Below, one piece after another: positions 58,197 through 64,000 of a stretch of DNA of 64,000 nucleotides. The DNA lies in assembly GCF_001894825.1 (NCBI RefSeq), contig NZ_BCWY01000004.1, positions 186,001 through 250,000 on the forward strand. The letters are read 5' to 3'. This stretch comes from Rhodococcus jostii NBRC 16295 (GTDB lineage Bacteria; Actinomycetota; Actinomycetes; Mycobacteriales; Mycobacteriaceae). Both the position numbers and the translations under genes were made by a program. Within the stretch, counting starts at the first letter, position 1. The number at the start of each line of letters is the position of its first letter. The notes under the pieces are model-generated. The model saw nothing but the letters and a program-made list of their open reading frames with translations, was not told the DNA's origin and did not search any database.

Positions 58197-59648
58197 ATGT
58201 CTGAAAACGTCCTGCTGCCCGGCGCGGAGTCGCCCGGCGACACCGCACAGGGCACTTCGGTTCCCGTCCGTATCGCGGCCGTCGCAGCACTCGGCGGATT
58301 GCTGTTCGGCTACGACAGTGCGGTGATCAACGGCGCCGTGTCGGCGATCGAGGGCAAGTTCCAGGTCGAGTCCGCTCTCCTCGGATTCGCGATCGCCTCG
58401 GCGCTGCTCGGCGCCGCTGCCGGAGCCATGCTGGCCGGGCGGATCGCCGACCGGTACGGACGCCTCGTCACCATGCGGGCCGCGGCCCTGATGTTCCTGC
58501 TGAGCGCCATCGGCACCGGGTTCGCGGCCAACGTCGAGATTCTGGTGACATTCCGGATCGTCGGTGGCATCGGCGTGGGTCTGGCCTCGGTCATCGCACC
58601 CGCCTACATCGCCGAGATCTCGCCGGCCCGGGTGCGCGGCCGCCTCGGGTCGCTGCAGCAACTCGCGATCGTCACGGGCATCTTCGTCTCACTGCTGGTC
58701 GACTACGCCCTCGCCGCCGTCGCCGGTGGATCCCAGGAAGAACTCTGGTTCGGGCTCGAGGCCTGGCGATGGATGTTCCTCGCCATGTGCGTGCCCGCAC
58801 TGGCGTACGGGCTGCTGTCGCTGACGATCCCCGAATCGCCCCGCTACCTGATCGCCCAGGGACGCCTCGGCGAGGCTCGCGGCATCCTCGCGGTGCTGCT
58901 CGGTGAGAAGGGCCTGGACCTCAAGATCGAGAGCATCCGCTCGTCGCTGGCCAGCGAGACGCAACCGTCCATCCGTGATCTGAAGGGCTCCGCGTTCGGG
59001 CTCATGCCGATCGTGTGGATCGGTATCGGCCTCTCCGTCTTCCAGCAGTTCGTCGGCATCAACGTGATCTTCTACTACTCCAGCGTCCTGTGGCAGGCCG
59101 TCGGATTCGATGAGGGCAGCTCCCTGCAGATCACCGTCATCACCTCGGTGGTCAACATCGCCACCACGCTCATCGCCATCGCCTACATCGACCGCGTGGG
59201 CCGGCGACCGCTGCTCATCATCGGCTCCGCCGGAATGGCCGTGACGCTCGCGACCATGGCGTTCATCTTCGGAACCGCATCGACCACCGTCGTGAACGGT
59301 GTCACGACGCCGCAGCTGACCGGACTGCAAGGGCCGATCGCTCTCGTCGCCGCCAACCTGTTCGTCGTGGCATTCGGAATGTCGTGGGGGCCCGTGGTGT
59401 GGGTCCTGCTCGGCGAGGCGTTCCCCAACCGCATCCGCGCCGCAGCCCTGTCCCTCGCCGCCGGCGCCCAGTGGGCCGCGAATTGGCTCATCACCGTGAC
59501 GTTCCCGTCCATGAAGGACTTCTCGCTGGGAATCTCCTACGGCTTCTACGCCGTGTGCGCCGTGCTGTCCCTCGTATTCGTGCTGCGCTGGGTCAAGGAG
59601 ACGAAGGGCGTGGAACTCGAAGCCATGCAGTCGGATTCGGTCGTGTAA
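58197..59648 (+). CDS. Sugar porter (MFS), probable glucose/sugar:H+ symporter
   Basis: This is a 483-residue transporter with 12 predicted helices and the sugar-porter signatures: GLLFGYDSAVINGAV near residue 33, DRYGRLVTM near 84, RIVGGIGVGLASVIAPAYIAE near 120, and PESPRYLIAQGR near 217. QQFVGINVIFYYSSVLW near 283 and GRRPLLIIG near 338 complete the set. The QQ-x3-NxxxYYS block is the sugar-binding element of the GLUT/XylE/IolT group. ATG 58197 follows CACGAGG. It is placed between the Entner-Doudoroff and gluconate genes, so glucose or a related sugar is the likely substrate; myo-inositol is possible. A strong terminator follows. Confidence 0.9.
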   Translation: MSENVLLPGAESPGDTAQGTSVPVRIAAVAALGGLLFGYDSAVINGAVSAIEGKFQVESALLGFAIASALLGAAAGAMLAGRIADRYGRLVTMRAAALMFLLSAIGTGFAANVEILVTFRIVGGIGVGLASVIAPAYIAEISPARVRGRLGSLQQLAIVTGIFVSLLVDYALAAVAGGSQEELWFGLEAWRWMFLAMCVPALAYGLLSLTIPESPRYLIAQGRLGEARGILAVLLGEKGLDLKIESIRSSLASETQPSIRDLKGSAFGLMPIVWIGIGLSVFQQFVGINVIFYYSSVLWQAVGFDEGSSLQITVITSVVNIATTLIAIAYIDRVGRRPLLIIGSAGMAVTLATMAFIFGTASTTVVNGVTTPQLTGLQGPIALVAANLFVVAFGMSWGPVVWVLLGEAFPNRIRAAALSLAAGAQWAANWLITVTFPSMKDFSLGISYGFYAVCAVLSLVFVLRWVKETKGVELEAMQSDSVV

Positions 59649-59669
59649 GGCCTACCGCGCTACGAAGGG

Positions 59670-59700
59670 GACACCCGCGAGCAATTCACTCGCGGGTGTC
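59670..59700. terminator. Perfect 12-bp hairpin with T-rich tail
   Basis: GACACCCGCGAG (59670-59681) pairs perfectly with 59689-59700 around a 7-base loop and is followed on the plus strand by TTCTTCGT. It terminates the sugar porter transcript. The loop contains the stop codon of the convergent gntR gene. Confidence 0.88.
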
Positions 59701-60417
59701 TTCTTCGTCCTTCATCTGCTCGACGGCCGTCGCGGATTCGGTCACGATCGCGCGCATGGCCTTCTCGGCCGCGTCGGGGTCGCCCATCTGGATGGACGAC
59801 GCCACCACGCCGTGCAGCCGGATGGCCTCGGTCTCGGCGACGTGCGGCATCAGCGAGTGCCGGGTGCGGCCCTCGAGCACCTCCACGACGATCTGTGACA
59901 TCGCGCGCAAGAGGGGGTTCCCGGACGCGGCCAGCAGTGTCCGGTGAAAGTCGGAGTCGTGGGCCAGGTAGGCGTCCGTGTCTGCCGCGCGGGAGGTGGA
60001 CGACATTCCGATGACGGCCGCCGTCAGGGCCCCGCACTGTTCCGGCGTCGCCCGTGTCGCCGCGAGACGCGCGGCGAGCGGTTCGATCCCCGAGCGCAGT
60101 TCACTCAGGCTCGACAGCTGCTCGAACCGTTGTGGGCCGGCCAGCTTCCATCGGATCACGCTCGGATCGAGTGAGTTCCAGTGATCCTCGCCGAGGACGG
60201 TGATGCCGACGCGACGGCGTACGGCCAGGAGTCCGAGCGATTCGAGTACGCGGACCACTTCGCGCACGACGGTGCGGGAGACGGAGTACTGGGTGACCAC
60301 GTCGTCCGCGGAGATGCGGGTGCCGGCTGCCACGACCCCGGCCACGATGTCGCTGCCCAGCTGATCGAGCACCGTTTCGTGCAATTGCCGGTACTCGGCG
60401 CCGTCTGCGTTGGTCAT
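59686..60417 (-). CDS. gntR: GntR/FadR-type regulator of gluconate genes
   Basis: This is a 243-residue repressor. An N-terminal winged HTH (LGSDIVAGVVAAGTRISADDVVTQYSVSRTVVREVVRVLESLGLL, residues ~20-64) precedes an FCD effector domain with DSDFHRTLLAASGNPLLRAMSQIV near 150 and a closing RLHGVVASSIQMGDPDAAEKAMRAIV. ATG 60417 is used. It is divergent from gntP-gntK across 167 bp, the normal placing for a gluconate repressor that releases DNA on binding gluconate or 6-phosphogluconate. Its FCD domain is the same fold as the extra domain fused to BenC in this window. Confidence 0.88.
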   Translation of the reverse strand: MTNADGAEYRQLHETVLDQLGSDIVAGVVAAGTRISADDVVTQYSVSRTVVREVVRVLESLGLLAVRRRVGITVLGEDHWNSLDPSVIRWKLAGPQRFEQLSSLSELRSGIEPLAARLAATRATPEQCGALTAAVIGMSSTSRAADTDAYLAHDSDFHRTLLAASGNPLLRAMSQIVVEVLEGRTRHSLMPHVAETEAIRLHGVVASSIQMGDPDAAEKAMRAIVTESATAVEQMKDEEDTRE

Positions 60418-60527
60418 CCGCCGATGTTCCCACGATTGCACTCATTGAACACACGTTGGCGTGCCATTTGCACTCTAAATAGTACTTAATTGGAACTGGC
60501 CTTGAAATCGTATGGTTTATGAGGCAC

Positions 60528-60543
60528 AGTGACCTGAGTCACG
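60528..60543 (+). promoter_or_regulatory. CRP/GlxR-like palindrome upstream of gntP
   Basis: AGTGACCTGAGTCACG contains an exact GTGA-N6-TCAC, 42-57 bp upstream of the gntP start. In Corynebacterium glutamicum, gntP and gntK are known GlxR targets, which supports the reading. The upstream AT-rich segment (60470-60500, with AGTACT) probably contains the GntR operator and promoter. Confidence 0.6.
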
Positions 60544-60584
60544 AACAAGGGTCATTCCATCACCGATCTCCCTGGAGCAACAGA

Positions 60585-61979
60585 ATGAGTACCGCTTCAC
60601 TACTCGCCGCGGCCGACAGCGCCGGCCACGACACGCGGCTGATCACGGCGGCCGTCGTCGGCGTCGCCGTCATCATCGCGCTGATCACCTGGCTCAAACT
60701 CCACCCGTTCCTCGCGCTGTCGATCGGCGCCGTCGGCGTCGGGATCGGCGCGGGTCTGGGCGCCTCCGACTCGGTGAAATCGTTCGTCGAGGGCTTCGGG
60801 GCCACGATGGGCAGCGTCGGAATCCTGATCGGGTTCGGTGCCATGTTCGGCAAGCTGCTCGCCGATTCCGGTGGCGCGGACCGCGTCGTCGACACCCTCG
60901 TCAGTCGCGCCGGACCGCGGACGCTGCCATGGATGATGGCGCTGGTCGGCGCGGTGATCGGTCTGCCGATGTTCTTCGAGATCGGCCTCGTGCTGTTGAT
61001 GCCGGTGATCATCCTCGTCGCCCGCCGCTCGGGGCTGCCGTTGATGCGGATCGCGATCCCCACGCTGGCCGGCCTGTCGGCCATGCACGGCCTCGTTCCG
61101 CCCCACCCCGGGCCGCTGGTCGCGGTGGCGGCGCTGAACGCCAACCTCGGACTCACCCTCGCGCTCGGCGTCGTCGTCGCGATCCCCACCGTGATCGTGG
61201 CCGGTCCGCTGTTCAGCAAGCTGGCGGCACGCTGGGTGGACGTCCCCGTCCCCGAGCTCTACGTGACCACCGAGGACAAGGAGGGCGCCGAAGCCGCCGC
61301 CGAGCGTCGTCGTCCCGGATTCGCGGCCACCCTCGCCGCCATCCTGCTTCCTGTCGTCCTGATGCTGGGTAAGGCGATCGCGGACGTCATCGCCCCCGAT
61401 TCGGAGGTGTGGGTGAAGTCGCTGCTCGACTTCCTCGGCACACCCGTCGTGGCCCTCGGGCTCGCTGTCCTCGCCGGTATGGGCCTCCTCGGGCGCGGCG
61501 GCGGCATGGACCGCAATGCCATCGCGGCCTCGCTGGAGAGTTCGCTGCCTCCGATCGCCGGGATCCTCCTCATCGTCGGCGCGGGCGGTGGATTCAAGCA
61601 GGTCCTGATCGACACCGGCATCGCCGACGTGATCGCCGAAGCGATCAAGGGCAGCGCGCTCCCGGTCCTGTTCCTCGCCTGGCTCGTGGCCGTGCTCATC
61701 CGAGTCGCCACGGGATCGGCCACCGTGGCCACGGTCACCGCGTCCGGCATCCTCGCGCCCGTCGCCGCCGAGCTGACGTCGACGCACGTCTCGCTGATGG
61801 TCCTGGCGATCGGCTCCGGTTCACTGTTCCTGTCGCACGTCAACGATGCCGGATTCTGGCTGGTGAAGGAATATCTCGGTGTCACGGTGGTACAGAACCT
61901 GAAGACGTGGACGGTAATGGAATGCATCATCTCCGTCACCGGACTGGCCGGTGTCCTCGCGCTGAGCGCGTTCATCTGA
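60585..61979 (+). CDS. gntP: Gluconate permease (GntP family)
   Basis: This is a 464-residue, strongly hydrophobic permease with 12 or more membrane segments. Family hallmarks are SVGILIGFGAMFGKLLADSGGADRVVDTL near residue 75, PMFFEIGLVLLMPVIILVARRSGLPLMRIAIPTLAGLSAMHGLVPPHPGP spanning about 127-175, and a C-terminal GSGSLFLSHVNDAGFWLVKEYLGV near 413. ATG 60585 follows CCTGGAGCAACAGA. It imports gluconate with protons. gntK follows after 11 bp, and gntR is divergent. Confidence 0.94.
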   Translation: MSTASLLAAADSAGHDTRLITAAVVGVAVIIALITWLKLHPFLALSIGAVGVGIGAGLGASDSVKSFVEGFGATMGSVGILIGFGAMFGKLLADSGGADRVVDTLVSRAGPRTLPWMMALVGAVIGLPMFFEIGLVLLMPVIILVARRSGLPLMRIAIPTLAGLSAMHGLVPPHPGPLVAVAALNANLGLTLALGVVVAIPTVIVAGPLFSKLAARWVDVPVPELYVTTEDKEGAEAAAERRRPGFAATLAAILLPVVLMLGKAIADVIAPDSEVWVKSLLDFLGTPVVALGLAVLAGMGLLGRGGGMDRNAIAASLESSLPPIAGILLIVGAGGGFKQVLIDTGIADVIAEAIKGSALPVLFLAWLVAVLIRVATGSATVATVTASGILAPVAAELTSTHVSLMVLAIGSGSLFLSHVNDAGFWLVKEYLGVTVVQNLKTWTVMECIISVTGLAGVLALSAFI

Positions 61980-61990
61980 GGGGCTGAGAA

Positions 61991-62563
61991 ATGTCGAGTG
62001 AGGTTGGTGAGATGCACGTGAGTACGCGCGAACCTGCAGGACAAAAGCCGCAGACCGCGGATCCCGTCCTGGTGTTGATGGGGGTGTCGGGGTCCGGGAA
62101 GTCGACGGTCGCGGGAATCATTGCCGGCGCCATGGGCTGGGACCTGCAGGAGGGAGACGCCCTGCACCCGCCCGCGAACGTCGCGAAGATGGCGTCGGGG
62201 CAGCCGTTGACCGACGAGGACCGCTGGCCGTGGCTCGATCTCGTCGCGGGGTGGATTCGGGAGCACACCGACAACGGTCTTCCCGGGGTCATCACCTGCT
62301 CGGCGCTCAAGCGCAGCTACCGCGACGTGCTGCGGGGCGACAACGTCGTGTTCGTGCACCTCGCCGGTTCGCGGCAGCAGATCGGGGAACGCCTGACCAC
62401 CCGGCTCGACCACTTCATGCCCGCGTCGCTGCTGGACACGCAGATTTCGACGCTCGAGCCGATCCAGCCCGACGAGGACGCCATCGTCGTCGACGTCGGC
62501 GGATCGCCCACCCAGGTGGCGACCGAGATCATCGCGCAACTGGAGCAGCGACTCGGTCGGTGA
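61991..62563 (+). CDS. gntK: Gluconokinase
   Basis: This is a 190-residue kinase that phosphorylates gluconate to 6-phosphogluconate. Walker A is LMGVSGSGKST near residue 29. The gluconate-site motif EGDALHPPANVAKMASGQPLTDEDRWPWL is near 54, followed by CSALKRSYRDVLR near 103 and FVHLAGS. It is about 20 residues longer at the N-terminus than most GntK proteins, so an internal start such as ATG 62012 is possible. It is the second gene of gntPK. Its product enters the zwf-edd-eda route directly at Edd. Confidence 0.94.
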   Translation: MSSEVGEMHVSTREPAGQKPQTADPVLVLMGVSGSGKSTVAGIIAGAMGWDLQEGDALHPPANVAKMASGQPLTDEDRWPWLDLVAGWIREHTDNGLPGVITCSALKRSYRDVLRGDNVVFVHLAGSRQQIGERLTTRLDHFMPASLLDTQISTLEPIQPDEDAIVVDVGGSPTQVATEIIAQLEQRLGR

Positions 62564-62673
62564 ACTTCCGGTAATCGGACGGAAATTAACTCGAAGTCGC
62601 TCGGTAACGGGTGGCTTCGATTTACCGTGGCGGGAGGCCGTGGGGAGCGAACGCAACACTTCGGGAGGGCAGT

Positions 62674-63645
62674 ATGCGAACGCGTGACTCGATCGTGTGG
62701 CATTGGGATGTCAGCAGGCGAGCACAACTGACGTTCTGGTTCGCCAGGGCTTTCGTCAAACCGCTGTTCACGATATGGCCGATGACGGACCGCGGCATCG
62801 AAGTGCTGGCGGCCCTCGACGAACTGATCGACCGGCTTCCCAAGCCGAAGGGTCTCGACATCGAGGCGATCTCGCTCGGCGGGGTGCCGTGCGAGAAGAT
62901 CACCCATCCGCGGCCCACGCTCGGTTCGATGGACGGCGCCACCATCCTCTACTTCCACGGCGGCGGATTCGTGTTCTGCGGGCTCGCCACCCACCGGGCG
63001 CTGTGCGGGTTGCTCGCCGCCCGGTCGGGTGCGCCCGTCGTCTCCGTCGAGTACCGGCAGCTACCCAAGGGGGCGATCGGGGCGTCGCTGGCGGACGCCA
63101 TGACCGCGTATACCGAGGTGCTGAAGGTCTGCGACGACCCCACCAGGGTGATCGTCGCCGGTGACTCCGCGGGCGGGTATCTCGCGATGAAGGTCGCGGA
63201 AGTGGCCGCGTTGAAGGGGATCACGCGCCCGGCGGCCGTGATCGGATACTCCCCACTGCTCAACTTCGACCTCGAGGACCACGATCCCGATTTCATGAAG
63301 CGCGACGCGTACCTGCCGATGTCGCAGGTGGCCAAGCTGAAGGACCGCTGGCTGGCCGGACCCGACACGATTCCGGGCGCCCAGTCACCCGTGAACGCCG
63401 ACCCGGGGTTGTTCCCGCCGGTCTTCCTCACCGCCGCCGAGTACGAGATCATGCGGCCCGACGTCGAGATCCTCACCGACAACTTCGACCGTGCGGGACG
63501 GCAGATCGAGACCCACCTCTGGAGTGGGCAGATCCACGCGTTCCCGGTGATCGGCAAGGCCCTGCGGGAGAGTCGCGCGATCATCGGGCTCACCGTCGAC
63601 TTCGCGTCCCGCGCGCTCACGGAGTCGAAGCGGCACTCGGCCTAG
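62674..63645 (+). CDS. HSL-family alpha/beta hydrolase (esterase)
   Basis: The protein is 323 residues from ATG 62674, after CGGGAGG. The oxyanion-hole motif YFHGGGF is near residue 94, the nucleophile serine in VAGDSAGGYLA near 166, a likely catalytic acid in EYEIMRPDVEIL near 262, and the histidine in GQIHAFPVIG near 289. This is the HGGG/GDSAGG pattern of hormone-sensitive-lipase-type carboxylesterases. There is no signal peptide. The natural ester is unknown. It is independent of the gluconate operon (110-bp gap) and convergent with the efflux protein gene, with a terminator between. Confidence 0.88.
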   Translation: MRTRDSIVWHWDVSRRAQLTFWFARAFVKPLFTIWPMTDRGIEVLAALDELIDRLPKPKGLDIEAISLGGVPCEKITHPRPTLGSMDGATILYFHGGGFVFCGLATHRALCGLLAARSGAPVVSVEYRQLPKGAIGASLADAMTAYTEVLKVCDDPTRVIVAGDSAGGYLAMKVAEVAALKGITRPAAVIGYSPLLNFDLEDHDPDFMKRDAYLPMSQVAKLKDRWLAGPDTIPGAQSPVNADPGLFPPVFLTAAEYEIMRPDVEILTDNFDRAGRQIETHLWSGQIHAFPVIGKALRESRAIIGLTVDFASRALTESKRHSA

Positions 63646-63655
63646 CCGTCGACGA

Positions 63656-63688
63656 CAGAACGGGTGGGCACGGTGCCCACCCGTTCTG
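63656..63688. terminator. Near-continuous 16-bp palindrome between convergent genes
   Basis: CAGAACGGGTGGGCAC (63656-63671) pairs perfectly with 63673-63688; one base lies between the arms, so the tip must open to form a loop. It starts 10 bp after the esterase stop and lies 11 bp from the stop of the opposing MFS gene, acting for both. Confidence 0.82.
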
Positions 63689-63699
63689 GCTGTTCGGAA

Positions 63700-64000
63700 C
63701 TACGCGGGGTTGAGCACCCTGCGCAGCAGCGGCGAGACCGTGATGAGAAGGCCCAGCAGCGCGACTCCGGTGACGAGCACGAGGCCGGAGTGGAACTGGT
63801 GGAATCCGGCGCCGCTGATACCGGCGGCCGTGTGCGAACCGGCGGTGACCAGCGCGGTGGTCAATGCCAGGACGAGCGCCGCACCGACCTGCGCCGACGT
63901 CTGCACCAGCCCTGAGGCCAACCCCTGCTCGGAGTCGTCGACGCCCGACGTGGCCTGCGCCATGATCGACGTGAATCCGAGGGCGAAACCGACGCCCAGC
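63700..64000 (-). CDS. MFS efflux transporter (DHA2/EmrB-QacA type), C-terminal fragment
   Basis: The frame is open to the window edge, so only the last ~100 residues are seen. They read LGVGFALGFTSIMAQATSGV at the edge, then DSEQGLASGLVQTSAQVGAALVLALTTALVTAG and a final membrane helix VLVTGVALLGLLITV. The G-L-A-S-G-L-x-x-T-x-x-Q-x-G-x-A segment near the penultimate helices is characteristic of the 14-helix drug:H+ antiporter group. The substrate is unknown. Confidence 0.8.
   Translation of the reverse strand, partial: LGVGFALGFTSIMAQATSGVDDSEQGLASGLVQTSAQVGAALVLALTTALVTAGSHTAAGISGAGFHQFHSGLVLVTGVALLGLLITVSPLLRRVLNPA

Overview
The window is high-GC actinobacterial DNA that most resembles a large-genome Rhodococcus of the opacus/jostii type. 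The evidence is the gene content: tandem ben and cat loci, a GcoAB-type P450 system, a two-component phenol hydroxylase, KorAB, an Entner-Doudoroff operon, a very large NRPS and a SigD-like sigma factor. Species was not determined. Coding density is high. No gap without a gene exceeds about 230 bp, and I saw no rRNA, tRNA, CRISPR array or complete insertion sequence.

Region 1 (1-6.5 kb) holds the end of a cyclase-family gene, a MoaD/ThiS-like protein overlapping a BNR/sialidase-fold protein, a SigD-like sigma factor, an AAA ATPase, an aconitase and an M50-type membrane peptidase. Region 2 (6.5-22.3 kb) is one 14.7-kb gene for a four-module NRPS (C-A-T-E / C-A-T / C-A-T / C-A-T-TE), preceded by gpsA. 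Region 3 (22.4-32.2 kb) has two exported or membrane-anchored proteins of unknown function, a decayed DUF222/HNH endonuclease, a methyltransferase, a large LuxR-type ATPase regulator and korAB (2-oxoacid:ferredoxin oxidoreductase).

Region 4 (32.2-51.4 kb) is an aromatic funnel to catechol. benABCD with benK handles benzoate, gcoAB with an AraC regulator handles guaiacol-type methoxyphenols, and a two-component phenol hydroxylase with a second, paralogous AraC regulator handles phenol. catABC with the IclR-type regulator catR carries out ortho cleavage. Between these lie a multicopper oxidase, a double-hotdog thioesterase, and a small intradiol-dioxygenase homologue that has lost two of its four iron ligands yet shares its promoter layout with catA.

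Region 5 (51.5-62.6 kb) is sugar acid and glucose catabolism: a ROK regulator divergent from zwf-edd-eda, a second ROK regulator, a sugar porter, then gntR divergent from gntP-gntK. Imported gluconate would be phosphorylated by GntK and enter the Edd/Eda route directly. The window ends with an HSL-type esterase and the C-terminus of a drug-efflux-type MFS protein.

The most notable observations are: (a) the ligand-deficient dioxygenase homologue and its catA-like operator set; (b) BenC fused to a GntR-type FCD sensor domain; (c) CRP/GlxR-like palindromes in front of many of the catabolic operons; (d) a free-standing tetrapeptide NRPS with an EntF-like starter condensation domain but no tailoring, MbtH or export genes and no visible iron box.
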